A stretch of 23,444 bases of DNA, taken from the NCBI GenBank assembly GCA_964407665.1, contig CAYOWK010000059.1, forward strand, positions 1 to 23,444. The letters are read 5' to 3'. The position numbers were made by a program, and so were the translations under genes. Shown one piece after another: positions 1 to 7,980 of this stretch; the stretch's first letter is position 1, and each line of letters starts with the position of its first letter. The notes beneath the pieces are model-generated. The model had not been told where the DNA came from, did no database searches, and worked only from the letters and a program-made list of their open reading frames with translations. The DNA is from CAYOWK01 sp964407665 (lineage in GTDB: Bacteria > Pseudomonadota > Alphaproteobacteria > Caulobacterales > Hyphomonadaceae).

Positions 1-1
1 C

Positions 2-1720
2 GCCCCACATGCGCGGAACCACGGAGTAGGTGCCGTCCTTCTGGATGTTGGCGTGGACGCGCTCGTTGATGAAGCGCGACTGCTGGTCGTCGACGTATTC
101 GCCCGGCCAGTCGCACAGGAGATAGTAGTTGAGCGCGGGGCGGCATTTGGCGCAGCCGTCCGGCGTCTTCCAGTGCAGCTCCTGCATCACCGCGGGGATG
201 GATTTCAGCTGCTGCGCCAGGATCAGGCGGCGGATGTCGCCGTGGCCGAGGTCGGTGCAGGGGCAGATGCCCTTCGCGGCGACAGCCTTGAAACTGTCTC
301 CGAGCTTGAGCGCCAGCAGCTTCTCGACCAGCCCCGTGCATGTGCCGCAGGACGAGGACGCTTTCGTGTGCGCGCGCACCCCGTCGAGATCGGAGAGCTT
401 CTTCGTCTCGATGGCGCCGCAGATCTTGCCTTTGGAGACGCCGTTGCAGCCGCAGATTTCCGCATCATCCGGCAAGGCTGCAACGGCCGCCATAGGGTCC
501 AGGGGGGCGCCCCCCGCATACGCCTGGCCGAAGATCAGCGTGCCCCGGTCATCGGCCGCGATGGCCGCGCCCGAGCGGATCAGGTTGAAGAAATAGGGGC
601 CGTCCGCCGTGTCGCCGTACATGACAGCGCCGACGAGGCGGTCTTCCTCCAGGACGAGACGCTTGTAGACGCCCTTCGCGCCGTCCCGGAAAACGATATC
701 CTCGCGGTCTGGGCCGTCGGAGAAGTCGCCGGCGGAGAAAAGATCGACGCCCGTTACCTTCAGCTTGGTAGAGGTCTGCGGGTGTGTGAACGCGGCGTCG
801 CTGTCTCCGGTCAGCCGCTTTCCGAGCACCGTAGCCATGTCGTAGAGCGGCGCTACGAGGCCGTAGGTGTTGCCGTCGTATTCGACGCATTCGCCGACGG
901 CGTAGATGTCCGGATCGGACGTCCGCATCCCTGCGTCCACCAGGATTCCGCGGTTCGTGGTAAGGCCGGCGCTCTTGGCGAGTTCCGTATTGGGGCGGAT
1001 GCCGACCGCCATGACGACGATGTCGGCTGGCAGAAGTGCGCCGTCCTCGAGACGGACGCCAGTCACGCGGTCCTTGCCGACGATCTCCTTTGTGGTCGCG
1101 CGCGTCACGACGTCGATGCCGCGATCCTTGATCGCTTTTTCCAGCAGGTAGCCCGCCGAGGCGTCCAGCTGCCGCTCCATCAGGGTCGGCATCAGGTGAA
1201 CGACAGTGACATGCATGCCTTGCATCCTGAGGCCGGCGGCGGCTTCAAGACCGAGAAGACCGCCGCCGATAACGACGGCGCGGCCACCTGAGCGGGCCGC
1301 GATCAGCATCGCCTCGACATCGTCGAGGTCGCGGTAGGTCAACACGCCGGGCAGCTTGTGGCCGGGCACGGGGATAATGAAGGGGACGGAGCCGGTCGCC
1401 ACGATCAGCTTGTCATAGGCTGCGACTTCGCCGTGCTCGGACAGGACGGTCTTCGCCTCGCGGTCGATGGCGACGACCTTGTGGCCCTTGTGGAGCGTCA
1501 CGCCGCGCTCGATATACCAGCCGTCGCCGTGGATAACGATCTGCTCGTAATCCTTCTCGCCTGAGAGGACAGGGGAGAGCATGATGCGGTTGTAGTTCAC
1601 CCGCGGTTCCGCATTGAAGATGGTCACGTCAAAGGCGCCGGGCGCAAGCTCGAACAGTTCTTCCAGCGCCCGGCCGGGCGCCATGCCATTGCCGATGACG
1701 ACAAGTTTCTGGCGGCTCAT
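2..1720 (-). CDS. nirB: Nitrite reductase [NAD(P)H] large subunit, N-terminal part (runs off left edge)
   Basis: This subunit transfers electrons from NAD(P)H through FAD and an Fe-S centre to sirohaem, reducing nitrite to ammonium in the cytoplasm. The frame read by hand from ATG 1720 is open for 573 codons to the edge with no stop. It starts MSRQKLVVIGNGMAPGRALE, an FAD-binding Rossmann motif. A second Rossmann motif (VVIGGGLLGLEAA) lies near residues 149-161, and the FAD-contacting VDAGMRTSDPDIYAVGE near 261-277. A BFD-like [2Fe-2S] domain follows with Cys423-x-Cys425, then Cys458-x2-Cys461, 32 residues apart. A second BFD-like cysteine set is at Cys486/Cys488 and Cys523/Cys526. The sirohaem/4Fe-4S half lies beyond the window. 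The start overlaps the stop of the ABC ATPase gene as ATGA, so translation is probably coupled. The nitrate importer context supports an assimilatory role. Confidence 0.95.
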   Translation of the reverse strand, partial: MSRQKLVVIGNGMAPGRALEELFELAPGAFDVTIFNAEPRVNYNRIMLSPVLSGEKDYEQIVIHGDGWYIERGVTLHKGHKVVAIDREAKTVLSEHGEVAAYDKLIVATGSVPFIIPVPGHKLPGVLTYRDLDDVEAMLIAARSGGRAVVIGGGLLGLEAAAGLRMQGMHVTVVHLMPTLMERQLDASAGYLLEKAIKDRGIDVVTRATTKEIVGKDRVTGVRLEDGALLPADIVVMAVGIRPNTELAKSAGLTTNRGILVDAGMRTSDPDIYAVGECVEYDGNTYGLVAPLYDMATVLGKRLTGDSDAAFTHPQTSTKLKVTGVDLFSAGDFSDGPDREDIVFRDGAKGVYKRLVLEEDRLVGAVMYGDTADGPYFFNLIRSGAAIAADDRGTLIFGQAYAGGAPLDPMAAVAALPDDAEICGCNGVSKGKICGAIETKKLSDLDGVRAHTKASSSCGTCTGLVEKLLALKLGDSFKAVAAKGICPCTDLGHGDIRRLILAQQLKSIPAVMQELHWKTPDGCAKCRPALNYYLLCDWPGEYVDDQQSRFINERVHANIQKDGTYSVVPRMWG

Positions 1721-3423
1721 GCTACGGCCTCTTCAACTGGCTTTTTCGGCGCGGGGTTGGCGCCGCCCTCATAGCGCTCAAGGAAGTCGAGAACCTGCTC
1801 CCGGCGGCCGTAGTAGTCCGGATGTTCGAGAAGCGCCTTGCGGGAACGGGGATGCGGAATGTCCACCGGCATGATCTCGCCGATGCGGGCGTTGGGTCCG
1901 TTGGTCATCATCACCACGCGGTCGGCCAGCAAGATCGCCTCGTCCACGTCGTGGGTAACGCAGATGGCGGTGACCTGAGTGCGCTGCCAGACTTCCATCA
2001 GAACCTCCTGCAGCTCCCAGCGCGTGAGGCTGTCGAGCATGCCGAACGGCTCGTCGAGAAGGAGGAGCTTCGGATTGAGGGCGAAGGCGCGGGCGATGCC
2101 GACGCGCTGTTTCATTCCGTTGGAGAGATCTGCAGCGCGGCGGTTCATGGAGTCCGCGAGGCCGACGCGCTCGAGGTAGTATTCCACCACATCCTGCCGT
2201 TCCTGCCGGGTGGCGTCCGGATAGACGCGGTCTACGCCGACGGCGACGTTCTCGAGCGCAGTAAGCCACGGAAACAGCGAAGGGGACTGGAACACCACCG
2301 CGCGGTCTGGACCGGCGGAGGAGACTTCCTTGCGGTCGAGGATGATCGCGCCGGAGGAGACGTCGTTGAGACCAGCCGCCATGGTCAGCAGCGTGGACTT
2401 GCCGCATCCCGAGTGGCCGATGATCGAGATGAACTCGCCCTTTCGGATCGTAAGATCGACCTGGTCCACCACGGTCAGCGGGCCCCTCGGCGTGGGGTAG
2501 ACCTTGGAAGCCTTCTCGAATGAAAGGTATTTCGGGCTGCCGCCGGGCGCGGGCGATCCCGCCTTCGTCCAGGCCTTCGGGGGACGCTGGTGAATGGGTG
2601 TAACGGCGGGCAGCGACCGGCCGCCCGCGTCCAGTGACGCGGCGTTGGCGTCCACGCCCGCCGCCATCAGCCATCCAGTGATGTCCCGGCGAAGGCGCTT
2701 GAACGTGTCGTCCTGGTTCATCTTCGTCCGATCGCGCGGGCGCACCAGATCGACCTTGAAGGACGGACCGAGCGTCGCGCTGGCGCCAGGCTTCAGCGGA
2801 ATGATGCGGTCGGCGAGCAGAATTGCTTCGTCCACATCGTTGGTGATGAGAACGACCGTTTTGCGGGTCTGGGCCCAGATGTCCGTGATCTCGTCCTGCA
2901 GCTTGGAGCGGGTGAGGGCGTCCAGCGCCGACAGGGGTTCGTCCATCAGCAGGAGAGCCGGGTCCATAGCCAGGGCGCGGGCGACGGAGACGCGCTGGCG
3001 CATGCCGCCGGAAAGCTCTGCCGGGCGGCGATCCTTCGCGTGTGAAAGGCCGACCATCTGGACATGCCGCCTGGTGCGTTCGGCGCGGTCTTTCGAGCTC
3101 TCCTTCGGGAACACGGCGTCGACGGCAAGGCGCACGTTGCGTTCCACCGTGAGCCAGGGAAACAGCGAGTAGCTCTGGAAGACGAGGCCGCGCTCACGGG
3201 AGGGACCTGTAACGCGCCCTCCCCGGAACAGGATCTCTCCCGCGTCGGGCGTCTGGAGGCCGGCGATGAGGCTCATCAGGGTTGTCTTGCCGGTGCCCGA
3301 GAAGCCAAGGATCGCGACGAACTCGCCTTCCTCGACGGACAGGTTGATGTCCGTAAGGACTTCGGTGCGTTGCGGGCCCTGGCCGAAGCCTTTCGACACG
3401 CTGCGGAGTTCGAGGAAGGACAT
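1717..3423 (-). CDS. Nitrate/nitrite ABC transporter, two ATP-binding domains fused in one chain
   Basis: The 568-residue protein is the ATPase of the importer and carries two complete ABC domains of the NrtC/NrtD/CmpCD family joined by a linker of about 80 residues. Domain 1 has Walker A GFSGTGKTT (40-48), Q-loop VFQSYSLFPW, signature LSGGM (137-141) and Walker B LLLMDEP. Domain 2 has Walker A GHSGCGKST (336-344), signature LSNGM (433-437), LLLLDEP and a normal switch histidine, THD (His491). Domain 1 reads TND at the same place (Asn195), so its switch histidine is absent and the two nucleotide sites are predicted to be unequal. The LSNGMKQRVGIARA string and the DVDEAILLADRVVMMTNGP region are typical of the nitrate-specific subgroup. 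Cyanobacteria keep the two ATPases on separate chains. The gene lies 13 bp after nrtB and overlaps nirB by 4 nt. Confidence 0.93.
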   Translation of the reverse strand: MSFLELRSVSKGFGQGPQRTEVLTDINLSVEEGEFVAILGFSGTGKTTLMSLIAGLQTPDAGEILFRGGRVTGPSRERGLVFQSYSLFPWLTVERNVRLAVDAVFPKESSKDRAERTRRHVQMVGLSHAKDRRPAELSGGMRQRVSVARALAMDPALLLMDEPLSALDALTRSKLQDEITDIWAQTRKTVVLITNDVDEAILLADRIIPLKPGASATLGPSFKVDLVRPRDRTKMNQDDTFKRLRRDITGWLMAAGVDANAASLDAGGRSLPAVTPIHQRPPKAWTKAGSPAPGGSPKYLSFEKASKVYPTPRGPLTVVDQVDLTIRKGEFISIIGHSGCGKSTLLTMAAGLNDVSSGAIILDRKEVSSAGPDRAVVFQSPSLFPWLTALENVAVGVDRVYPDATRQERQDVVEYYLERVGLADSMNRRAADLSNGMKQRVGIARAFALNPKLLLLDEPFGMLDSLTRWELQEVLMEVWQRTQVTAICVTHDVDEAILLADRVVMMTNGPNARIGEIMPVDIPHPRSRKALLEHPDYYGRREQVLDFLERYEGGANPAPKKPVEEAVA

Positions 3424-3436
3424 ATCTGCCTCTCTC

Positions 3437-4573
3437 TCAGCGCGTCGAGGCGTGGGTGAAGAGCGTCTGCAGCGCCAGCATCACCCGGTCGAGGAGGAAG
3501 CCGATCACACCGATGGTCAGAACGGCTACGATGATGCGGGCGAGCGACTGCGAGGAACCGTTCTGGAACTCGTCCCAGACGAATTTCCCCAGGCCTGGAT
3601 TCTGGGCCAGCATCTCCGCGGCGATCAGCACCATCCAGCCCACGCCCAGCGAGAGGCGCATGCCGGTGAAGATGAGCGGCAGGGCCGATGGCAGGACCAG
3701 CTTGGTGACTTTCGTCCAGGGGCCGAGGTTTAGAACGCGGCCGACGTTCACGAGATCGCGGTCAATGGAGGCGACTCCCAGCGCCGTATTGATGAGCGTC
3801 GGCCAGAGCGAGCACAAGGTCACGGTGATCGCCGAGGTGAGGAAGGACTTCGACACGCCGGAGTCCGACGAGACCGTAGCGGAAACGATGATGGTGACGA
3901 TAGGCAGCCAGGCCAGTGGCGAGACTGGCTTGAATATCTGAATCAGCGGATTGAAGGCCGCGTTCATCGTCGGCGACATGCCGCACAGGATACCCAACGG
4001 TACGGCAATCAGGGTCGCGATGAGAAAACCTGCGAACACGGTCTGCAGGCTCGTCCAGATCTGCTGGAAGTAGGTGTGTTTGCCGGTGTAGGCGCGGGTC
4101 TGAACTTCCTCGCCGCGCCCCGCCTGGACGAGGGCGGCGTTGCGGGCGTCCTGCCGGGCGTCGAACGCCTTGGCGCGAGCCATTTCATTGAGGTGGTCCT
4201 GGTTTAGAACGCCCATCTGCTCCATGACTTCAGCTGGTCCGGGAATGGCGCCCAGCGAGGTTTTTACGGTCGGGGCGAGTTGCGCCCAAGCGGCCAGGAA
4301 GAGGCCGATGGCGAGTAGAGGCACACCGAGCCGGCGCCAGAGCTCCGCCAGCTGGGGACGAGCCGCTTCGCCTCCCGCCATGCGCAGGATGGGGGTGATC
4401 CAGCCGAAGCCGAGGACGTCGAGCACGCGGGCGGAGCCGTTGGCCAGGCGCAGCGCCAGCGGCTCGCGCGGGGTCGTCTTTGGAGCGGGCGCGGGCGATT
4501 GATGGCCGTCGCCGGAGGCTGCATTCGCAGGGTCCTCGCCGGGCTCGATCCGGGCAATATGAAGCGCCGTCAT
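3437..4573 (-). CDS. nrtB: Nitrate ABC transporter permease (NrtB family)
   Basis: This is the inner-membrane permease of the nitrate importer. I chose the ATG at 4573 (MTALHIARIEPGEDP, 378 aa) because GAGGAG lies 7 nt upstream. An in-frame ATG at 4606 has no Shine-Dalgarno sequence. A hydrophilic N-terminus is followed by about six hydrophobic segments, including GVPLLAIGLFLAAWAQLAP, the segment starting SLQTVFAGFLIATLIAVPLG, SAITVTLCSLWPTLINTALG and IIVAVLTIGVIGFLL. The EAA-type cytoplasmic loop that contacts the ATPases is near LNLGPWTKVTKLVLPSALPL. Between the first two spans there is an insertion of about 60 polar residues (MARAKAFDARQDARNAALV and on), seen in the nitrate-type permeases. 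The gene sits 77 bp after nrtA and 13 bp before the ATPase gene. Confidence 0.92.
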   Translation of the reverse strand: MTALHIARIEPGEDPANAASGDGHQSPAPAPKTTPREPLALRLANGSARVLDVLGFGWITPILRMAGGEAARPQLAELWRRLGVPLLAIGLFLAAWAQLAPTVKTSLGAIPGPAEVMEQMGVLNQDHLNEMARAKAFDARQDARNAALVQAGRGEEVQTRAYTGKHTYFQQIWTSLQTVFAGFLIATLIAVPLGILCGMSPTMNAAFNPLIQIFKPVSPLAWLPIVTIIVSATVSSDSGVSKSFLTSAITVTLCSLWPTLINTALGVASIDRDLVNVGRVLNLGPWTKVTKLVLPSALPLIFTGMRLSLGVGWMVLIAAEMLAQNPGLGKFVWDEFQNGSSQSLARIIVAVLTIGVIGFLLDRVMLALQTLFTHASTR

Positions 4574-4650
4574 GGTCTCGCTCCTCAGGTCTGGGGAAGG
4601 CGTCATGTATGGGAAGGAGTGTGCCGGCAGGGCCGGGCCGCCGCCTCCCG

Positions 4651-6081
4651 CTATTTGCTGATCTTGCCGGCGACGACGGTCTCGCCGCTCTTCAGGCCGA
4701 TGCTCAGGCTATCGATGTATGCGTTGGGCTTGCGGCCGTCGTAGGTGACGCCGTCGATAAATTCGCTCTGGGCCGGACGGTAGCCGTCGCTGTCGAAGGG
4801 GAAGTCCTCCGCATGCGCCTTGCCTTCCTCGACCAGCAATTGCGCCGCCTTGACGTAGATGTCCGGGCGATAGACCCGGCGGGCAGTCTCGTCATACCAT
4901 TGGTCAGGCTGCGTTTCTGCGATCTGTCCCCAGCGGCGCATCTGGGTGAGATACCAGACGGCGTCCGAGAAGTAGGGATAGGTGGCGTTGTAGCGGAAGA
5001 AGACGTTGAAATCTGGCACGGGCCGCTTGTCGCCCTTCTCGTATTCGAACGTGCCGGTCATCGAGTTGGCAATCACGGCGGCGTCGGCGCCCACGTATTC
5101 CGGGCGGGAGAGGATCTCGACAGCTTCGGCGCGGTTGGCGTTGTTGTCCGCATCTAGCCATGCGGCGGCCCGGATCAGCGCCTTGGTGAGTGCAAGCATG
5201 GTGTCGGGGTTGGCCTCGGCGAATTGTTTCGTGACGCCGAAGACCTTCTCGGGATTGTTCTTCCAGATCTCGTAGTCGGTGATGACCGGCACGCCGATGC
5301 CCTTGAACACTGCTTGCTGGTTCCAGGGTTCGCCGACCGAGTAGCCATTGATGGTGCCGGCCTCGAGCGTCGCGGGCATCTGGGGCGGCGGCGTGACGGA
5401 GAGGAGGACATCGGCGTCGATCTGGCCGCTGACGTTGTCGGGGCTATAATAGCCGGGCTTCAGGCCGCCGGCAGCCAGCCAGTAACGCAGCTCGTAATTG
5501 TGGGTGGAGACGGGGAAGACCATTCCCATGTTGAAGGATTTGCTTTCGGCCCGGAAGCTCTCGACGACAGGCTTTAGTGCGGAAGCCGATATCGGATGCT
5601 GCGGCCTGCCGTCCGCATCCGCTGGGATGTACGGCTTCATGGCGGCCCAGACGTCGTTCGAGACGGTGATGCCGTTGCCGTTGAGATCCATGGAGAAAGG
5701 CGTGATGATTTCGGCCTCGGTTCCGTAACCGATCGTGGCGGCCAGGGGCTGCCCGGCCAGCATGTGGGCCCCGTCGAGTTCGCCTGTGATTACCCGGTCA
5801 AGAAGAACTTTCCAGTTCGCCTGGGGTTCGAGCGTTACGTAGAGTCCCTCGTCCTCGAAAAACCCCTTTTCTTTGGCGATGGCGAGGGGCGCCATGTCGG
5901 TAAGCTTGATGAAGCCGAGCTTGAGCTCTGACTTCTCGGGTACGAGCGCCGACAGCTGCATGGGTTGATCGACTGTGGCAGTCGCTGCCGGGTCGGCTTC
6001 GCCGCATGCGGCCAGCAGGGCGAGGGAGCAGATCGCGATCGATGCGCAGAGAAGTGTGCGTCGCGAGTTCAAGGCAGTCAT
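4651..6081 (-). CDS. nrtA: Nitrate-binding lipoprotein of ABC importer (NrtA/CmpA family)
   Basis: This periplasmic solute-binding protein delivers nitrate (possibly nitrite) to the permease. I chose ATG 6081 (MTALNSRRTLLCASIAICSL, 476 aa). It gives a short signal peptide ending in lipobox LLAAC, so the mature protein is probably lipid-anchored. GGGGA lies about 8 nt upstream. An ATG at 6096 is an alternative; starts further upstream would run through the leader terminator at 6110-6162 and are unlikely. Family hallmarks are LGFIKLTDMAPLAIAKEKGF near the N-terminus, DGAHMLAGQPLAA, and GYSVGEPWNQQAVFKGIGVP, matching the NrtA/CmpA signature rather than the shorter taurine or sulfonate binders. 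It is the first gene of the operon and is preceded by an attenuator-type leader. Confidence 0.93.
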   Translation of the reverse strand: MTALNSRRTLLCASIAICSLALLAACGEADPAATATVDQPMQLSALVPEKSELKLGFIKLTDMAPLAIAKEKGFFEDEGLYVTLEPQANWKVLLDRVITGELDGAHMLAGQPLAATIGYGTEAEIITPFSMDLNGNGITVSNDVWAAMKPYIPADADGRPQHPISASALKPVVESFRAESKSFNMGMVFPVSTHNYELRYWLAAGGLKPGYYSPDNVSGQIDADVLLSVTPPPQMPATLEAGTINGYSVGEPWNQQAVFKGIGVPVITDYEIWKNNPEKVFGVTKQFAEANPDTMLALTKALIRAAAWLDADNNANRAEAVEILSRPEYVGADAAVIANSMTGTFEYEKGDKRPVPDFNVFFRYNATYPYFSDAVWYLTQMRRWGQIAETQPDQWYDETARRVYRPDIYVKAAQLLVEEGKAHAEDFPFDSDGYRPAQSEFIDGVTYDGRKPNAYIDSLSIGLKSGETVVAGKISK

Positions 6082-6109
6082 CGAAAGCGTCCCCATACCT
6101 TGGCGGATG

Positions 6110-6162
6110 AAACAGAAAAGCCGCGCTCGATGGATTCCCTTGCGGGATCGATCAAGCGCGGC
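6110..6162 (-). terminator. Intrinsic terminator in the nrtA leader (attenuator)
   Basis: On the minus-strand transcript, arm GCCGCGCTTGAT (6162-6151) pairs with ATCGAGCGCGGC (6131-6120), one position being a G-U pair. The apical part can also pair around a GCAA loop. The 3' arm is followed directly by TTTTCTGTTT. It lies about 30 nt upstream of the nrtA start, so it would stop transcription before the operon unless antiterminated. The 5' arm is shared with the second ANTAR-like hairpin (6156-6169). Confidence 0.85.
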
Positions 6163-6201
6163 ATTGCGCAAACAATTCGGGAGGTCGCTCGCCATTGAGC
6201 G
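6156..6201 (-). promoter_or_regulatory. ANTAR-type antiterminator RNA (paired hexaloop hairpins)
   Basis: Two hairpins lie just upstream of the terminator on the transcribed strand. P1 (6201-6186) is CGCTC-AATGGC-GAGCG, a perfect 5-bp stem with a six-base loop. P2 (6169-6156) is GCGC-AATGCC-GCGC, a 4-bp stem with a six-base loop. Both loops have A at position 1 and G at position 4, the known signature recognised by ANTAR-domain regulators such as NasR and NasT. The linker is 16 nt. P2 uses the bases GCCGCGC that the terminator needs, so P2 and the terminator are mutually exclusive. This predicts that a nitrate-responsive ANTAR protein lets RNA polymerase read into nrtA-nirB. No such gene is in the window. 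Confidence 0.8.
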
Positions 6202-6268
6202 GTAGGTCCAGCTCTCGCGAACCCATCGCGTGATCGGTGCACAAACCGGCGGCTGGGGACAACACCTG

Positions 6269-6283
6269 AGCTTGGCCCGGCCA
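6269..6283 (-). promoter_or_regulatory. Possible sigma-54 promoter for the nitrate operon
   Basis: The minus strand reads TGGCCGGGCCAAGCT, with GG and GC dinucleotides at sigma-54 spacing. The -24 half (TGGC) matches, but the -12 half has AAGC instead of TTGC. Initiation about 12 nt downstream would start the leader roughly 55 nt before hairpin P1. The match is partial, and a sigma-70-type promoter elsewhere in 6250-6400 is equally possible. Confidence 0.25.
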
Positions 6284-6288
6284 GACAT

Positions 6289-6659
6289 ATCACACGCATG
6301 GGGGCGGTTGTGCGCGCAACACAGGCGCCCAGAGTGCGGCAGTGGGCAATCATTCAGCAGGGAGGTGCAGTTAGCGGGCCGCCCCTACATGCGCTTCGAG
6401 CTGCGAACTTAAAGTCGAACGCCGCCTGAAGGGCTCCTCTCGGGCATCCTTCCCGCGCGTTGGTCCGGCGGGGGGGGGAGGCCGTTCAGCAGGCCCCCTC
6501 AGTCAATCGTGCTTCAAGCTCTGACAGCTCCGGGGCTGTCTTGGGCTGCCGTCTCCGTACTGCCTTGGTCAGCAGTAAGCGTCTTCATCCTCGAGGCGGA
6601 TCATTTTGGCCGGCGGCGGAATTTTAGTTCCGCAGCGCGTTGCTTGACGCCAGACGGCA
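6289..6659. other. Intergenic stretch between the nrtA leader and the integrase remnant
   Basis: I see no convincing gene here on either strand. It holds a run of nine G at 6470-6478 and a perfect hairpin with 6-bp arms (GACAGC/GCTGTC, 6523-6540) that lacks a T-tract on either strand. The upstream region of the nitrate operon must lie in its left part. The right part may be debris of the mobile element. Confidence 0.5.
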
Positions 6660-7793
6660 TTATGACAGGGGAGGAACGATCCAACGACGAACCCCAGAGT
6701 CCAGATCTCGGGGCCAGACCGGGCGGATGCCCCCGTCCGCCTGTGTTTCGGTTAGCGGTTTGGGTAGCAGACCGGTGCCCGAGGGTTCGGTGTTGCTCCT
6801 TCTCCGAAAGGCAGAAGGGCTACCGTGACCTGGTTCTGCCGCATCGATCCGGACGTGCGGATCAGGGACGGGCTGATCCACCAGGCCGTCCGGACACTCA
6901 GCTTCGCCAGCTAGGCGAACGAGCTCTGCGACTTCGTTCTGCCGATGTCCAAGGCGCTCCTGCTCACGCAGGGGATGGTCGGCGATCGAGGAACATGTCG
7001 CCTCCCGCTGTTCTTCGAGTAGCCGCATCCCATCAAATCCGGTTGCACCGAGCAGAGGTACGCGCTGGTTGTTGTCGTCCTTCCTGCGCGGGTCCTTGCG
7101 GTTTCGGACCAGTATCGTCCGGGTATTAGGGTCGAGATCCTTCCACTCAATCCTGACAATCTCGTCGAGCCTCATGCCCGTGGCGATCGCGAACTTCACG
7201 ATCCTGGCCATCGGCATCGTGTCGCGCTGGTTTGATGCAAAGCGCGCGAGCAGCGTGTCCAGCTCTTTCGATGTAGGTCGCCGATCGCGTTCGCGCGGCG
7301 CTCCGATGGCGCCCATCCGCGCCAGAGCGATGCGGGCAAGCTTCAAGCCCTCCAGATTGACCTGGAGTCCGTGCATCGCGGCTGCGTGGGTCATCACGGT
7401 CCCGATGAACGAAAAGTCGATCGCCAGCGTGGCCGGGCCGGCCCCTGCCTGAGAACGCGCAAGGCCATAGCGGATCAGGCGCTCCCGAGTGAGAGCGCCA
7501 ACGGGTTCGTCGCCAAGCTCAGCATTCAGCCGCTCCAGGACGGCTCGTTTTGATCGCCTTAGGGGCTTCCCGTATGCGTGGAGATCATCAACGTGGGTAT
7601 CAATCAACGCCCCGAACCTGTCCTTCGCGCTGAACCGGCGGGCCCGCGGATCGAGGTCCATGTCGATCAAACGCTCGCAGTCACGCGCCCACTTTTCGGC
7701 GTCGGCATGGACCGCGAACGTCTTGCTCATTTCATGCCCGCAGCGGCGGACCTGCACCCGCCATTTCCCGCGTCGCTTGGTGATGCTCGCCAT
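6660..7793 (-). CDS. Tyrosine recombinase/integrase, probably C-terminally degraded
   Basis: This is a site-specific recombinase of the phage/island integrase type. I chose ATG 7793 (MASITKRRGKWRVQVRRCGH), which begins with the usual arm-binding beta-strand motif; 52 further in-frame codons upstream look non-coding. A core-binding region is followed by the catalytic-domain start: the first catalytic Arg in IATGMRLDEIVRIEW and the beta-hairpin Lys region NRKDPRRKDDNNQRVPL. After about LLEEQREAT the sequence stops resembling an integrase, and no HxxR, no His/Trp and no active-site Tyr can be found in any of the three frames down to 6660. The last roughly 110 residues are therefore probably read-through into unrelated DNA, and the enzyme should be inactive. 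It lies divergent from dusA, 133 bp from that gene's first codon. Confidence 0.75.
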   Translation of the reverse strand: MASITKRRGKWRVQVRRCGHEMSKTFAVHADAEKWARDCERLIDMDLDPRARRFSAKDRFGALIDTHVDDLHAYGKPLRRSKRAVLERLNAELGDEPVGALTRERLIRYGLARSQAGAGPATLAIDFSFIGTVMTHAAAMHGLQVNLEGLKLARIALARMGAIGAPRERDRRPTSKELDTLLARFASNQRDTMPMARIVKFAIATGMRLDEIVRIEWKDLDPNTRTILVRNRKDPRRKDDNNQRVPLLGATGFDGMRLLEEQREATCSSIADHPLREQERLGHRQNEVAELVRLAGEAECPDGLVDQPVPDPHVRIDAAEPGHGSPSAFRRRSNTEPSGTGLLPKPLTETQADGGIRPVWPRDLDSGVRRWIVPPLS

Positions 7794-7980
7794 GGGAGAA
7801 CCTATCGGGTGAGGCGCAATACGTTTGACGCGGCGGGTGCAGAACGGGCACACGGAGGGGCCGGATGGGGGTGGATGAGCGTGAACATCTGCGAACGTCC
7901 GGGCACAAATCGGCGGTCTTAGGTCTTTGAATGTTCTCACAAAAAACATGAAAAATCAACATCATAGACTGTGTATTGCC
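6660..7980. mobile_element. Remnant of an integrative element at the dusA 5' end
   Basis: A recombinase gene adjacent to and divergent from dusA, together with an AT-rich stretch (about 7925-7975) that replaces the native 5' end of dusA, matches the layout of dusA-associated integrative elements. Only the integrase end survives. I did not find a second copy of the dusA start (MMDWTDRHC coding bases) to the left, so the far attachment site is lost or outside the window. Confidence 0.45.

Noticed and set aside
53..1291. Long plus-strand open frame opposite nirB
   Set aside because: It is antisense to a clear NirB with cofactor motifs; long antisense frames are expected at this GC content and the translation shows no family features.
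6216..6230. Hairpin CGCGA-TGGGT-TCGCG considered as an ANTAR hairpin
   Set aside because: The loop has five bases without the A1/G4 pattern; the next two hairpins downstream fit properly.
6300..6720. Second attachment site matching the dusA start
   Set aside because: I scanned for the bases coding for MMDWTDRHC on the plus strand and found only short fragments such as GACCGG, no convincing copy.
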